64,000 nucleotides of DNA, taken from Alteraurantiacibacter buctensis. Lineage in GTDB: Bacteria > Pseudomonadota > Alphaproteobacteria > Sphingomonadales > Sphingomonadaceae. Under the pieces are notes generated by a model. The model did no database searches, had not been told where the DNA came from, and was given only the letters and a program-made list of their open reading frames with translations. Below, piece after piece: positions 36,263-46,818 of this stretch (positions within the stretch are counted from its first letter, which is position 1; every line of letters begins with the position of its first letter). The stretch is from assembly GCF_009827655.1 (NCBI RefSeq), contig NZ_WTYV01000006.1, positions 62,001 to 126,000 of the forward strand, in the 5' to 3' direction. The translations under genes and the position numbers were made by a program.

Positions 36263-36292
36263 CATCCCCAAAATCCCCCAGATTTCCCCTTT
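36263..36292 (+). promoter_or_regulatory. candidate MraZ operator (three C-run repeats with 10-bp period)
   Basis: CCCC occurs at 36266, 36276 and 36286, i.e. three TCCCC-like boxes exactly 10 bp apart. MraZ is known to bind tandem TGGGN boxes (same as NCCCA on the other strand) spaced by about 5 nt before its own operon. The array lies 166 bp before the mraZ start in a 225-bp gap (36233-36457). Binding is inferred. Confidence 0.5.
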
Positions 36293-36457
36293 TCTCACCA
36301 GTCCACCCGCGTTATCACGGGCGCAACCGGACATGGCGCCCGTAATGCATCCCGATTCCGTGGATGACCGGGCCGCGCACCTGCGCGGCTCGCGGCGGGG
36401 AAGGCGTGTCCGGGACGGCGTGGGGTTTCGGGACCGAAATTCAGGGGGGTTGGGCGC

Positions 36458-36955
36458 TTGGCGCAGGCTGCGGCAGGTTTTGGCGGACAGGGCTTCTCGC
36501 TGAAGGGCGGGGGAGACCGGTTCGTGCTGCCCGCCGACATGCGCAACGCCATTGCCCACGCCAGCGGCGACCGCGTGCTGAACGTGGGCCTGCACGAAAG
36601 CTGGCCCTGCCTGGTCGGCTTCGGCGGCGACCGCGTGGCCCAGTTCGATGCCATCCTGGACGAGCAGCAGGCCGAAGCCCGCGCCAATGGCGAGCCGTTC
36701 AACCGCGCGTTGCGCAAGGCCAACCTGTGGAGCTTCAAGCGCCACTTGTTCGATGCCAGCGGCCGCTTCGTGATGAACCCGTCCTCGGTGAAGCTGGGGA
36801 AGATCACCGACCAGATCTATTTCCACGGCGTGGGTGACGTGATCACTATGTGGAACCCGCAGGTACTGCTGGCCCTGGGTGACGAGTTCGCGGTGTTCAA
36901 GATCTACTGCGAACAGGAAATGGAAGAGGCGCTGGCCAAGGGGAAAGGCAAATGA
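36458..36955 (+). CDS. mraZ: transcriptional regulator MraZ
   Basis: AbrB-fold DNA-binding regulator of the dcw cluster. I choose TTG 36458 behind a G-rich AGGGGGG site; no in-frame ATG precedes the conserved start. The protein has 165 aa. Seen: two MraZ half repeats, [11 protein letters not shown] in the first and [15 protein letters not shown] in the second, plus [10 protein letters not shown]. First gene of the cluster; its stop overlaps rsmH by 4 bp. Confidence 0.92.
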   Translation: MAQAAAGFGGQGFSLKGGGDRFVLPADMRNAIAHASGDRVLNVGLHESWPCLVGFGGDRVAQFDAILDEQQAEARANGEPFNRALRKANLWSFKRHLFDASGRFVMNPSSVKLGKITDQIYFHGVGDVITMWNPQVLLALGDEFAVFKIYCEQEMEEALAKGKGK

Positions 36956-37908
36956 GCGCCGCCCCCCACGTCCCCGTGCTGCTGGACGAAGTTCTGGCCG
37001 CGCTGGCGATCCAGCCGGGTGACGTGATCATCGATGCCACCTTCGGCGCGGGCGGCTATACCCGTGCCTTCCTGGATGCCGGCGCCACGGTCCACGCCTT
37101 CGACCGCGATCCCGATGCCATTGCCGATGGCGCGCGCTGGCCCGAAACGCAGGAAAACCCGCCGCGCCTGGTGCTGCACCCGCGCCGCTTCTCCGAGATG
37201 TGGGAGGCGATGACCGCCGCCGGGGTCGAGCGGGTGGACGGCGTGGCGATGGATATCGGCGTCTCCTCCATGCAGCTTGACCGGGCGGAGCGCGGCTTTG
37301 CCTTTTCGCTCAACGGCCCCCTGTCGATGCGGATGGACCAGGGCAAGCCCGATGCGGCCGATTTCCTGAACACGGCGGGCGAGGGCGAGATTGCCGACGT
37401 GCTCTATACCTATGGCGAGGAGCGCCAGTCGCGCCGCGTTGCCCGCGCCATCGTGGCCGCCCGCCCGCTGGAGACCACCGGGCAACTGGCCGACGTCGTG
37501 CGCCGTGCGCTGGGCTATCGCGCCGGGATGCCCAAGGACCCTGCCACCCGCAGCTTCCAGGCGATCCGCATCCACGTGAACGGCGAACTGGACGAGCTGG
37601 AAGCGGGCCTGGGCGCGGCCGAGGCACTGCTGAACGAGGGCGGGCGGCTGGCCGTGGTCAGCTTCCACAGCCTGGAGGATCGCATCGTCAAGCGCTTCCT
37701 GCGCGATGCCGCCAATGCCGGCGGGCGCGCCAGCCGCCACCTGCCGGACATGCCCGCCAGCCGCCCGGCCACCTTTGCCACCCCTGCCAAGGCGGTGCGC
37801 CCGAGCGCTGCCGAATGCGAGCGCAACCCTCGCGCCCGCTCTGCCACCCTGCGCGCTGCCATCCGCACCGCCGCCCCCGCACCCCGCCAGAAGGAGAAGG
37901 CCGCATGA
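36952..37908 (+). CDS. rsmH: 16S rRNA m4C1402 methyltransferase
   Basis: SAM-dependent methylation of C1402 in 16S rRNA (formerly MraW). The protein has 318 aa. Seen: [13 protein letters not shown], the SAM loop [36 protein letters not shown], and the [13 protein letters not shown] block. Overlaps mraZ and ftsL by 4 bp each. Confidence 0.97.
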   Translation: MSAAPHVPVLLDEVLAALAIQPGDVIIDATFGAGGYTRAFLDAGATVHAFDRDPDAIADGARWPETQENPPRLVLHPRRFSEMWEAMTAAGVERVDGVAMDIGVSSMQLDRAERGFAFSLNGPLSMRMDQGKPDAADFLNTAGEGEIADVLYTYGEERQSRRVARAIVAARPLETTGQLADVVRRALGYRAGMPKDPATRSFQAIRIHVNGELDELEAGLGAAEALLNEGGRLAVVSFHSLEDRIVKRFLRDAANAGGRASRHLPDMPASRPATFATPAKAVRPSAAECERNPRARSATLRAAIRTAAPAPRQKEKAA

Positions 37909-38450
37909 CCCCGCAAGCCCGTTTCCGCCGCATCGGCTGGGTTGCCATGCTGACGGTGTGCACGTTGCTGTATGGCCTGCTGCACCTGCAGGTCTGGTCC
38001 GTCTCCAGCGAGGTCAAGCGCGCCGAGCGCCGGATCGTGGCGCTGGAGCAGTCCAAGCTGCTGCTGGAGACCGAGTTCCTCACGCGCAGCAGCCAGGCGC
38101 AACTGGCGGCGTGGAACCGGGTGGACTTCGGCTATTCCGCCCCGCGCGCCGACCAGTTCATTGCCAGCGAGCGGCAACTGGCCGCCTTCGGTGCCGATGG
38201 CGAACAGGGGCGCGAGGATGCCATGCGCTTGGCCAGCTTCTCGGCCGACCAGGAAGTGGCCCCGTTCCCCCGGCTGGTGTCCCCCATCACGGGCGAGCCG
38301 CTGGACGAGGACCTGGTGCGCCCCGCCGCCGCGCGCGATGACGAAGCGCCCACCGTGCTGGCCGCCGTCACCGGCGCCACGGCCCGCGCGCCGCTCAATG
38401 CACCTGCCGGCAACCGAGGCACGGTGCGCGTGATGCTGGGGGGGAACTGA
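37905..38450 (+). CDS. ftsL: cell division protein FtsL-like
   Basis: Bitopic divisome protein that partners FtsQ and FtsB. Start ATG 37905 overlaps the rsmH stop and follows GAAGGAGAAGG. Short cytoplasmic N-terminus, membrane helix at about residues 10-27 ([18 protein letters not shown]), then a coiled-coil stretch [22 protein letters not shown] (read in parts). The 181 aa length exceeds E. coli FtsL (121) because of a long polar C-terminus. Assigned by position and layout rather than strong sequence motifs. Confidence 0.85.
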   Translation: MTPQARFRRIGWVAMLTVCTLLYGLLHLQVWSVSSEVKRAERRIVALEQSKLLLETEFLTRSSQAQLAAWNRVDFGYSAPRADQFIASERQLAAFGADGEQGREDAMRLASFSADQEVAPFPRLVSPITGEPLDEDLVRPAAARDDEAPTVLAAVTGATARAPLNAPAGNRGTVRVMLGGN

Positions 38451-38452
38451 GC

Positions 38453-40273
38453 ATGAGCCTGACCACCGCCTTCTCCGGTTTCGGCCGCACCGGTGGTTCG
38501 GCCCCTGGCCAGCGGATCGTGACGACCAAGCCGCCGCAGCCCCGCAACGGGCGGCATACCCGCATAGTCGACTATCGCCGCAGCGCCCTGCTGCTGGCCC
38601 GCCTGCGCGCGCTGATGGTGGGCGGGGCCTTCGTGGCCGTGGCCGGCGTGGCCGTGCTGCGGATCGGTTGGCTGGGCGTGGTCCAGCCCGCCCCCGCACA
38701 GGCCAGCATGGCCGAGGCGCTGCTGCCCCCGCGCGGCGAACTGACCGATCGCAACGGGGTGCCGCTGGCGCGCGCCTTCCCCGCCTATGCCCTGTGGTTC
38801 AACCCGCAGGCGATGGACGATGGCGGCGCGCCGCTGGTCAAGAGCCCGCAACAGGTGGCCGCCGAACTGAAGGCCATCTTCCCGGACCTGGACGAGGTGG
38901 AGTTGGTCGAAAAGCTGACCGGTGGCGAGCCCGTCTACCTGCGCCGCCGCGTACTGCCCGAGGATGCCAACCGCGTGCAGGACATCGGCGAGCTGGCGCT
39001 GGAACTCCCGCGCGAGCGTGACCGCTATTACCCGCAAGGGGCGCTTGCCGCCCACGTGCTGGGCTACCTGCAGGATGGCCAGGGCCGCGTGGGCATGGAG
39101 CAGGTGCTCAATGACCGGCTGACCGATCCCGCCACGCGCGGCCAGCCCACGGCACTTTCCATCGACGTGCGTGTGCAGGGCGCGCTGGAGGACGAGCTGT
39201 CGCGCGGGATGCAGGTGGTCAACGCCGTGGGCGCTGCCGGCTTGGTGCTGGACGTGGACAGCGGCGAAGTGCTAGCCATGGCCAGCCTGCCGCAGTTCGA
39301 TCCCAACCACGTGCAGCCGAGCGATCTGATGAGCCCGCCCGGCACCGAGGGCGGCCCCACCATGCCGCGCGTGTTCAACCGCGTGACCAACCAGGTCTAT
39401 GAACTGGGTTCCACCTTCAAGCCGCTGACCGTGGCCGCAGCGATCGACACCGGGTCGATCACCAACCTTGCCCGCACCTACCAGGCCAGCAACCCGATCC
39501 GTTTTGGCAGCATGTCGATCGGCGATAGCCACGCCAGCGCGCCCTATCTCAACGCTCCGCAGGCGCTGATCCATTCCAGCAACATCGTGACGGCCCAGAT
39601 CGCCGACGAAATGGGGCCGGCCGTGCTGCGCCGCTACATGATCGACATGGGCATGAACGAGCGGCCCTATATCGAGCTGCCCGGTCGCGGCGCGCCGCTG
39701 TGGCCGCGTGGCGACTGGGCGCGCATCACCGGCATGACCGTTGGCTTCGGCCACGGCATCGCGGTCACCCCGCTCAACCTCGCCAGCGCCTATGCCGCCA
39801 TGGTCAACGGCGGCGTGTGGCGCCCGGCCACCCTGCAGCGGGTGGAGCCGGGCCACGCCCCGCGCGGCCGCCGCGTGTTCAAGGCCAGCACCAGCGCGCG
39901 GATGAACCAGTTGCTGCGCATGATCGCGGTCTATGGCACCGGCCGCAATGCCGATGCCCCGGGCTTCCGCGTCGGCGGCAAGACCGGCAGCGCCGAAAAG
40001 CCGGGTGCCAACGGCTATCGCAAGTCCAGCCTGGTGGCCACTTTCGCCGCCGCCTTCCCGATGGACCAGCCGCGCTATGTCGTCATCATCATGCTGGACG
40101 AGCCGCAGGGCACGGCAGCCAGCAGCTTCCAGCGCACCGCCGCGTGGAACGCCGCCCCGATCGTCAAGCGGCTGATCCCGCGCATCGGCCCGCAACTGGG
40201 CGTGCTGCCCGATGAAAGCCGCGACATCGACCTGACCGACCTTGAACCGCTGGTGGGCGGGGGCGGCGACTGA
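38453..40273 (+). CDS. ftsI: peptidoglycan transpeptidase FtsI (PBP3)
   Basis: Septal class B penicillin-binding protein working with FtsW. The protein has 606 aa. Seen: one membrane helix at about residues 53-72, the dimerisation domain with LLPPRGELTDRNGVPLA, and the transpeptidase motifs Ser320-T-F-Lys323, S375-S376-N377 and K510-T511-G512. The ftsI stop overlaps the murE start by 1 bp. Confidence 0.97.
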   Translation: MSLTTAFSGFGRTGGSAPGQRIVTTKPPQPRNGRHTRIVDYRRSALLLARLRALMVGGAFVAVAGVAVLRIGWLGVVQPAPAQASMAEALLPPRGELTDRNGVPLARAFPAYALWFNPQAMDDGGAPLVKSPQQVAAELKAIFPDLDEVELVEKLTGGEPVYLRRRVLPEDANRVQDIGELALELPRERDRYYPQGALAAHVLGYLQDGQGRVGMEQVLNDRLTDPATRGQPTALSIDVRVQGALEDELSRGMQVVNAVGAAGLVLDVDSGEVLAMASLPQFDPNHVQPSDLMSPPGTEGGPTMPRVFNRVTNQVYELGSTFKPLTVAAAIDTGSITNLARTYQASNPIRFGSMSIGDSHASAPYLNAPQALIHSSNIVTAQIADEMGPAVLRRYMIDMGMNERPYIELPGRGAPLWPRGDWARITGMTVGFGHGIAVTPLNLASAYAAMVNGGVWRPATLQRVEPGHAPRGRRVFKASTSARMNQLLRMIAVYGTGRNADAPGFRVGGKTGSAEKPGANGYRKSSLVATFAAAFPMDQPRYVVIIMLDEPQGTAASSFQRTAAWNAAPIVKRLIPRIGPQLGVLPDESRDIDLTDLEPLVGGGGD

Positions 40274-41745
40274 TGCGCCTGGCGGAGCTTGCCGCAGCCC
40301 ACGGGATCGGCTCCGGCCCTGATGGCGAGAAGGTGGTCACCGGCTTTGCCATCGATCACCGCAAGGTGGCGCAGGGCAACGTGTTCGGGGCTTTCGAGGG
40401 TGCCAAGGTCAACGGCGAGGACTTCATCCCCGCTGCCGTGGCTGCCGGCGCAATCGCCGTGGTCGCCCGGCCGGAGGCGAATGTCGCGGGCGCGCTGCAC
40501 CTGGCCGATGCCAACCCACGCCGCGCCTTCGCCCGGCTGGCCGCGCGCTTCTATACCCCCGTGCCCGCCACGCTGGTGGCCGTCACCGGCACCAACGGCA
40601 AGACCAGCACGGTCGAGATGACGCGCCAGATCTGGCGCATGGCCGGCCACTCCGCTGCCTCCATCGGCACGCTGGGCGTGACCACGCCGGACGAGAGCGT
40701 GTCCACCGGCCTGACCACGCCGGATATCGTCAGTTTCCTGGCCAACATGGCGGGGCTGGCGCGCGAGGGCGTGACCCACGTGGCTTACGAGGCGAGCAGC
40801 CATGGCCTGTCGCAGTACCGCAACGAAGGGCTGAGCGTGGCCGCCGGGGCCTTCACCAACCTCAGCCGCGACCACCTCGATTACCATGCCGGCATGGAGG
40901 ACTACTTCGCCGCCAAGATGCGGCTGTTCACCGAAGTGGTGCGCGATGGCGGCACGGCGGTGATCTGGGCCGATGACGAATGGTCTGCCCGTGCCATGGC
41001 CGTGGCGCAGCAGCGCGGCCTGGCGCTGTTAACGGTGGGCGAGGGCGGGAAAACCCTGCACCTCGTCTCACGCGTTCCCGGTCACTTGGGTCAGGATCTT
41101 GAGATCGTCTATGAAGGCGTGACCCGCAAGGTGCGCCTCCCGCTGATCGGGGCCTATCAGGTGGCCAATGCGCTGGTCTCTGCCGGCCTTGTGCTGGCGA
41201 CGGGCGGTGAACCGGCGCACGTGTTCGATGCCCTTTCCCGCCTGCAACCGGTGCGCGGGCGGCTGGAGCGGGCGGTGATCGCGCAGGGCGGCGCGCCGGT
41301 CTATGTCGACTATGCCCATACGCCCGACGCGCTGGAGGCGGCTATTGCCGCGCTGCGCCCGCACGTGACGGGAAGGCTGATTACCGTGTTTGGCGCGGGC
41401 GGCGATCGCGACACCGGCAAGCGTGGCCCCATGGGTGCCGCCGCCGTGGCGGGCAGCGACCTGGTGATCGTGACCGACGACAACCCGCGCGGGGAAGACC
41501 CCGCCGCCATCCGCGCCGCCGTGCTGGCCGGTGCCCCCGGTGCGACCGAGATCGGCGACCGGCGCCAGGCGATCCGCGCCGCCATTGCCGCAGCGGGCAA
41601 GGACGACATCGTCCTGATTGCCGGCAAGGGCCACGAACAGGGCCAGATCATCGGCCGCGGGGACCAGACCCGCGTGCTGCCCTTCGATGACGTTGCCGTG
41701 GCGCGCGAGTGCGCTGCCGAGCTAGCAGGAGCTTCCCCAGCATGA
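40273..41745 (+). CDS. murE: UDP-MurNAc-L-Ala-D-Glu:meso-diaminopimelate ligase
   Basis: Adds meso-DAP to the UDP-MurNAc dipeptide. The protein has 490 aa. Seen: ATP loop GTNGKTS (106-112), carbamylated-Lys region, and the DNPR motif in TDDNPRGEDPAAI that marks meso-DAP rather than lysine ligases. Overlaps murF by 4 bp. Confidence 0.97.
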   Translation: MRLAELAAAHGIGSGPDGEKVVTGFAIDHRKVAQGNVFGAFEGAKVNGEDFIPAAVAAGAIAVVARPEANVAGALHLADANPRRAFARLAARFYTPVPATLVAVTGTNGKTSTVEMTRQIWRMAGHSAASIGTLGVTTPDESVSTGLTTPDIVSFLANMAGLAREGVTHVAYEASSHGLSQYRNEGLSVAAGAFTNLSRDHLDYHAGMEDYFAAKMRLFTEVVRDGGTAVIWADDEWSARAMAVAQQRGLALLTVGEGGKTLHLVSRVPGHLGQDLEIVYEGVTRKVRLPLIGAYQVANALVSAGLVLATGGEPAHVFDALSRLQPVRGRLERAVIAQGGAPVYVDYAHTPDALEAAIAALRPHVTGRLITVFGAGGDRDTGKRGPMGAAAVAGSDLVIVTDDNPRGEDPAAIRAAVLAGAPGATEIGDRRQAIRAAIAAAGKDDIVLIAGKGHEQGQIIGRGDQTRVLPFDDVAVARECAAELAGASPA

Positions 41746-43199
41746 ACGCGCTCGCTTCCATCCTGCGCTGGCCTGCCGATGCAGCCGACCGCCAGCGGCT
41801 GGCCCTGTGGACGTCCGCCGAGATCGCCAAGGCTACCGGCGGGACCGCTTATGGTGAATTTCAGGTTAGCGGCGTGGAGATGGACAGCCGCGACGTGAGA
41901 AGCGGCGACCTGTTCGTGGCCCTCAAGGGCGAGGCGATGGACGGCCATCGCTTCGTGGAGAAAGCCTTCGCCAGCGGTGCCGCCGCCGCACTGGTGGACC
42001 GGCCGGTGGACGGCCCGCACGTGCTGGTGGCCGATACCATGCAGGCCCTCCAGGACCTGGCCAAGGCCAGCCGTGAGCGGGCCGGGGCCACGGTGATCGG
42101 CGTGACCGGTTCGGTTGGCAAGACAGGTGTGAAGGAGGCGATCTTCGCATCTCTTGAGAGGACCAGCCGGGGCGGGGCGCACCGTTCCATCCGCAGCTAC
42201 AACAACCATGTGGGCGTGCCGCTGACGCTGAGCCGCATGCCACCGCGCAGCCGCTTCGGCGTGTTCGAGATGGGCATGAGCGCCGCGGGCGAGATCGCCC
42301 ACCTGACCGGCATGGTCCGCCCGCACGTGGCCGTGGTGACCACCATTGCGCCTGCCCATATCGAGAACCTGGGGTCCATCGAAGGGATCGCCCGGGCGAA
42401 GGCGGAAATCTTCGGCGGCCTGCAACCGGGCGGCACGGCGGTGATCCCGGCGGACAGCCCGCAATACGAAATCCTGCGCGAGGCGGCGCTGGCGGCGGGG
42501 GCGAAAGTGCTCTCGTTCGGCCGCGCCGAGCATGCCGACGTGCGCCTGCTGGACGTGATTGCCGATGCCGGCGGCGGATCGCTGGTCACCGCCTCGCTGC
42601 TGGGCCAGCGGCTGTGTTACACCGTGGCCGAGCCGGGCGAGCACTGGGTGGCCAATTCGGCCTGTGTGATGGCGGCGGTCCACGCCGCCGGCGGCGACCT
42701 GGGCGCGGCGGGCCTCGCGCTGGCCAGCATGGGCGGCCTGAAGGGCCGGGGCGCGCGCAGCCGCATTCCCGTGCCCGGCGGCCATGCCCTGCTGGTGGAC
42801 GAAAGCTACAACGCCAATCCCGCATCGATGCGCGCCACCCTGGCGCAGCTTGGGCAGACGCCCGCCACCCGCCGCCTGGCGGTGCTGGGCGCGATGAAGG
42901 AACTGGGCGATTTCGGCCCCGCCTTCCACGCCCAGTTGCTGGAGCCCTTGCTGGGCGCGCAGGTAGACTATGCCGTGCTGGTGGGCGAGGAAATGCTGCC
43001 CCTCGCGCGCGAATTGGGGAAAGGGCTGGCTTCCACGCTTGGCAAGCCGCTCCCCTTTGCCCATTGCGCCAATGCGGGCGAGGCAATCGCCGCGCTGGAG
43101 GAGTTCGGCCTGGCAGGCGGGGACGCGGTGCTGGTCAAGGGCTCCAACAGCGTCGGCCTGTCGCGCCTGGTGGCGCACTTCAGCGCCCGGGAAGGCTGA
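41742..43199 (+). CDS. murF: UDP-MurNAc-tripeptide:D-Ala-D-Ala ligase
   Basis: Completes the UDP-MurNAc pentapeptide. The start at 41742 overlaps the murE stop and gives 485 aa (MNALASILRWPADAADRQ). Seen: ATP loop VTGSVGKTGVKEAI, SYNNHVGVPLTLSR, the FEMGMSAAGEIAHLTGMVRP block, and DESYNANPASMRA. A 12-bp gap follows before mraY. Confidence 0.96.
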   Translation: MNALASILRWPADAADRQRLALWTSAEIAKATGGTAYGEFQVSGVEMDSRDVRSGDLFVALKGEAMDGHRFVEKAFASGAAAALVDRPVDGPHVLVADTMQALQDLAKASRERAGATVIGVTGSVGKTGVKEAIFASLERTSRGGAHRSIRSYNNHVGVPLTLSRMPPRSRFGVFEMGMSAAGEIAHLTGMVRPHVAVVTTIAPAHIENLGSIEGIARAKAEIFGGLQPGGTAVIPADSPQYEILREAALAAGAKVLSFGRAEHADVRLLDVIADAGGGSLVTASLLGQRLCYTVAEPGEHWVANSACVMAAVHAAGGDLGAAGLALASMGGLKGRGARSRIPVPGGHALLVDESYNANPASMRATLAQLGQTPATRRLAVLGAMKELGDFGPAFHAQLLEPLLGAQVDYAVLVGEEMLPLARELGKGLASTLGKPLPFAHCANAGEAIAALEEFGLAGGDAVLVKGSNSVGLSRLVAHFSAREG

Positions 43200-43211
43200 T
43201 CGACCGGAACC

Positions 43212-44282
43212 ATGCTCTACTACCTCGCCCAACTGCTGGACTTCGAGGGCATCCTCAACCTCGTGCGCTACCAGACCTTCCGGGCCGGTGCCGCGCTGAT
43301 GACCGCGCTGGTGATCGGCCTGATCATCGGGCCGAAGTTCATCGCCATGCTTCGCGTGCGCCAGGGCAAGGGCCAGCCGATCCGCGAGGACGGGCCGCAG
43401 AGCCACCTGGCCAAGCGCGGCACGCCCACCATGGGCGGGCTGATGATCCTGACCAGCCTGATGGTCTCGATGCTGCTGTGGATGGACCTCAGCAGCCCCT
43501 TTGTCTGGGCCTGCCTGGCGGTGTGCGCCGGTTTTGGCGTGATCGGCTTCCTCGACGACTTGGACAAGGTGACCAAGGGTCACCACAAGGGCCTGTCCGG
43601 CAAGGCGCGGCTGCTGGCCGAATTCGCCGTGGCGGGGATCGCCTCGTGGCTGATCGTGGGCGAGATCAACACCAACGTTTATGTGCCGTTCTTCTCTGAC
43701 CGGTCGATCCCGCTGGGGCCATTCTATTATGTCTTCGCCGCCACGGTGATCGTGGGCATGGGCAATGCGGTCAACCTGACCGACGGGCTGGACGGCCTGG
43801 CCACCATGCCAGTGGTGATCGCCGCCGGGGCCTTTGCCATCATCTGTTACGTGGTCGGCCGCGTCGACTATTCGGATTACCTGGGGATCCCCTATGTCCC
43901 GCTCGCGGGAGAACTGGCGCTGTTCTGCACCGCCATCATGGGCGCGGGGTTGGCCTTCCTGTGGTTCAACGCGCCCCCGGCCGCCGTGTTCATGGGCGAT
44001 ACCGGCAGCCTGGCGCTGGGCGGGGCACTGGGCGCGGTGGCCGTGGCCAGCCATCACGAGATCGTGCTGCTGATCGTGGGTGGCCTGTTCGTGATGGAGA
44101 CCGCATCGGTCATCATCCAGGTCTTCTGGTTCAAGCGCACCGGCCGCCGGGTGTTCCGCATGGCCCCCATCCACCACCATTTCGAACAGCTCGGCTGGAA
44201 GGAATCGACCGTGGTGATCCGCTTCTGGATCATCGCGATCGTGCTGGCGCTGATCGGTCTTGCCACGTTGAAGCTCAGGTGA
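43212..44282 (+). CDS. mraY: phospho-MurNAc-pentapeptide transferase
   Basis: Integral membrane enzyme forming lipid I. The protein has 356 aa, about ten membrane helices. Seen: [47 protein letters not shown] and [15 protein letters not shown], all diagnostic. ATG after a short gap from murF; its TGA overlaps the murD GTG. Confidence 0.98.
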   Translation: MLYYLAQLLDFEGILNLVRYQTFRAGAALMTALVIGLIIGPKFIAMLRVRQGKGQPIREDGPQSHLAKRGTPTMGGLMILTSLMVSMLLWMDLSSPFVWACLAVCAGFGVIGFLDDLDKVTKGHHKGLSGKARLLAEFAVAGIASWLIVGEINTNVYVPFFSDRSIPLGPFYYVFAATVIVGMGNAVNLTDGLDGLATMPVVIAAGAFAIICYVVGRVDYSDYLGIPYVPLAGELALFCTAIMGAGLAFLWFNAPPAAVFMGDTGSLALGGALGAVAVASHHEIVLLIVGGLFVMETASVIIQVFWFKRTGRRVFRMAPIHHHFEQLGWKESTVVIRFWIIAIVLALIGLATLKLR

Positions 44283-45598
44283 TCACGGCTCGCGCCTTCG
44301 CAGGAAAACGATACGCCGTTCTCGGCCTCGCCCGCACGGGGCTGGCCACGGTGGAAAGCCTGCTGGCCAGCGGGGCCGATGTCACCGCGTGGGACCGGCA
44401 GCAGACCCCGCGCGCCAAGCTGGAGGGCCGCTGCACGCTGGCCGATCCCATGGAGATCGACCTGGCGGGTTTCGACGGCGTGGTCGTGTCCCCCGGCGTT
44501 CCGCTCAACACACACCCGCTGGCGGACAAGGCCCGCGCGGCGGGCGTGCCGCTGATCGGGGACATTGAACTGTTCGCGCAGGCTCGCGCGGAGCTTCCGC
44601 CGCACAAGGTGGTCGGCATCACCGGCACCAACGGCAAGAGCACTACCACGGCGCTGGTTACACACATCCTGAGCCAGGCAGGCGTGCCCGCGCTGATGGG
44701 GGGCAACATCGGCCTCCCGATCCTGGGCCGCGATCCGCTGCCTGAAGGCGGGGTCTATGTGCTGGAGTTGTCGAGCTACCAGATCGACCTGACGCATCGC
44801 CTAGCTTGCGATGTGGCCGTGCTGCTGAACATCACGCCCGACCATCTTGACCGGTATGACGGCTTCGATGCCTACGCCGCCAGCAAGGGGCGGCTGTTCG
44901 CCATGCAGAGGGCGGGGCAGGTGGCGATTGTCTCCGCCTCCACGCCCGCAGCGCTGGCGCAGGTGGCCGGCCTGCCGCAGCAGGTCATCACGGTCGATCC
45001 CGCGCAGCCCGAGGACCAGAGCCGCTGGCCCGCGCTGCAAGGTCCGCACAACCTGGAGAACGTGCTGGCCGCCCGCGCTGCCTGCCGTGCGCTGGGCCTC
45101 AGCGACCAGCAGATCGAGGCAGGCCTCGCCTCCTATCGCAGCCTGCCGCACCGGATGGAGATCATCGCCCAGCACAACGGCGTGTTGTGGGTGAACGACA
45201 GCAAGGCCACCAACGCTGCCTCCACCGCCCCGGCGCTGGCTGCCTGGCCTGCCACGGACAAGCCCCGCGTCCACTGGATCTGCGGCGGGATTGCCAAGGC
45301 CGATAACCTGGACGAGTGCCTGCCTTACATCGGCAACGTGGCGTCCACCTATACCATCGGTGAGGCGGGGCCGATGTTTGCCGACATCCTTTCGCCCCAC
45401 ACCCGGGTCGAACGCTGCGAGATGCTGTGCGAGGCCGCCGACCGCGCGGCAAAGGCCGTCCGTCCGGGTGACGTGGTGCTGTTCAGCCCGGCCTGTGCCA
45501 GCTTTGACCAGTTCCGCGACTACGAGGCACGCGGCGATGCCTTCCGCGACTGCGTGGCGCGGGTCACCGGGCAGTCCGCCGGAGCGGGTGAGGCATGA
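44279..45598 (+). CDS. murD: UDP-MurNAc-L-alanine:D-glutamate ligase
   Basis: Second Mur ligase of the pathway. GTG start at 44279 overlaps the mraY stop (GTGA) and gives 439 aa. Seen: [19 protein letters not shown] at the N-terminus, ATP loop [33 protein letters not shown] and the C-terminal [20 protein letters not shown]. Overlaps ftsW by 4 bp. Confidence 0.97.
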   Translation: MITARAFAGKRYAVLGLARTGLATVESLLASGADVTAWDRQQTPRAKLEGRCTLADPMEIDLAGFDGVVVSPGVPLNTHPLADKARAAGVPLIGDIELFAQARAELPPHKVVGITGTNGKSTTTALVTHILSQAGVPALMGGNIGLPILGRDPLPEGGVYVLELSSYQIDLTHRLACDVAVLLNITPDHLDRYDGFDAYAASKGRLFAMQRAGQVAIVSASTPAALAQVAGLPQQVITVDPAQPEDQSRWPALQGPHNLENVLAARAACRALGLSDQQIEAGLASYRSLPHRMEIIAQHNGVLWVNDSKATNAASTAPALAAWPATDKPRVHWICGGIAKADNLDECLPYIGNVASTYTIGEAGPMFADILSPHTRVERCEMLCEAADRAAKAVRPGDVVLFSPACASFDQFRDYEARGDAFRDCVARVTGQSAGAGEA

Positions 45599-46818
45599 AC
45601 GGCGCGCGTCCCTATGTCCCCCGCGCCGGCCAGCGCGCTGCGGCCGCCACGGCCTTCCCGCTGGACCGCAAGCGGCAACTGCTGATCTGGTGGCGCGAGA
45701 TCGACCGGGTGCTGCTGGCGCTGGTGCTGGGCCTGATGGCGCTGGGCGCGCTGGCGGTGATGGCGGCCAGTCCCGCCAGCGCCGGTCGCCTGTCCACCGA
45801 TGATGTGACGCTGGGCGACATGCACTGGTTCTGGCTGCACCTGCGCTGGCAGGTGCTGGGCATCGCGGTCATGCTGGGCACGTCGCTGGTACCGCCGGAA
45901 ACCGCGCGGCGCGGATCGATCCTGCTGGCCGCGCTGATGCTGGCCTTCCTGGTGCTGGTGCCGCTGATCGGCGTGGAGAAGAACGGCGCCACCCGCTGGC
46001 TGAACCTTGGCGTGCAGTTCCAGCCGTCCGAATTCCTCAAGCCCGCCTTTGCCGTGCTGATCGCATGGATCCTTTCATGGCAGGCGCGAGATCCCGGGCT
46101 GCCGGTGATCGGCATTTCAGGCACCGTGCTGGGGGCCATCGTGGTGCTGCTGATGCTGCAGCCCAACCTGGGCGAGGCGATCCTGTTCGTGGGCTGCTGG
46201 TTCGTGCTGGTGCTGCTGGCGGGCCTGCCGCTGAAGCGGCTGGGCCTGATGGCCGGGGCCGGGCTGGGCCTGCTGGTGCTGGCCTACATCTTCTATGAAA
46301 ACGGCCGCAACCGCATCAACGCCTTCTTCGGCGGGGGCACCGCCTATGACCAGGTTGACCTGGCCAGCCGCACGCTGCTTGGCGGCGGGTGGACCGGCAC
46401 CGGGCTGGGGCTGGGCACCAACAAGATGCGCCTGCCCGAAGCGCATACCGACTATATCTTCTCGGTGGTGGGCGAGGAATTCGGCCTGCTGGCCTGCGCC
46501 CTGCTGGTGGCGGTGTACCTGGCCATCGTGGTGCGCGTGGTGCTGCGCCTGATGGCGGAAGACCGGCTGTTCATCGTGCTGGCGGGCACGGGGCTGACCG
46601 CGCTGTTCGGCGGGCAGGCTTTCATCAACATCCTGATGAACCTGCAACTGTTCCCGTCCAAGGGAATGACGCTGCCGCTGGTCAGCTATGGCGGTAGTTC
46701 CACCATCGCCCAGTGCTTTACCGTGGGCCTGCTTCTGGCGGTAACGCGGCGTAATCCGTATCTGAGTAGCGAGAAATTCCTGCTGCCCCAAGGCGGCCCC
46801 AAGAGGATCAGGCGATGA
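45595..46818 (+). CDS. ftsW: lipid II polymerase FtsW
   Basis: SEDS-family septal glycosyltransferase and FtsI partner. The protein has 407 aa, about ten membrane helices after a 35-residue basic N-terminus. Seen: GATRWLNLGVQFQPSEFLK, HTDYIFSVVGEEFGLLAC and the LPLVSYGGSSTIAQC end, characteristic of SEDS proteins. Overlaps murD and murG by 4 bp. Confidence 0.96.
   Translation: MNGARPYVPRAGQRAAAATAFPLDRKRQLLIWWREIDRVLLALVLGLMALGALAVMAASPASAGRLSTDDVTLGDMHWFWLHLRWQVLGIAVMLGTSLVPPETARRGSILLAALMLAFLVLVPLIGVEKNGATRWLNLGVQFQPSEFLKPAFAVLIAWILSWQARDPGLPVIGISGTVLGAIVVLLMLQPNLGEAILFVGCWFVLVLLAGLPLKRLGLMAGAGLGLLVLAYIFYENGRNRINAFFGGGTAYDQVDLASRTLLGGGWTGTGLGLGTNKMRLPEAHTDYIFSVVGEEFGLLACALLVAVYLAIVVRVVLRLMAEDRLFIVLAGTGLTALFGGQAFINILMNLQLFPSKGMTLPLVSYGGSSTIAQCFTVGLLLAVTRRNPYLSSEKFLLPQGGPKRIRR

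Noticed and set aside
41310-44180. A 956-codon open frame on the minus strand over murE, murF and mraY
   Set aside because: It is fully antisense to three certain genes and its composition (His/Gln/Ala/Gly-rich) is the mirror of GC-rich coding DNA.
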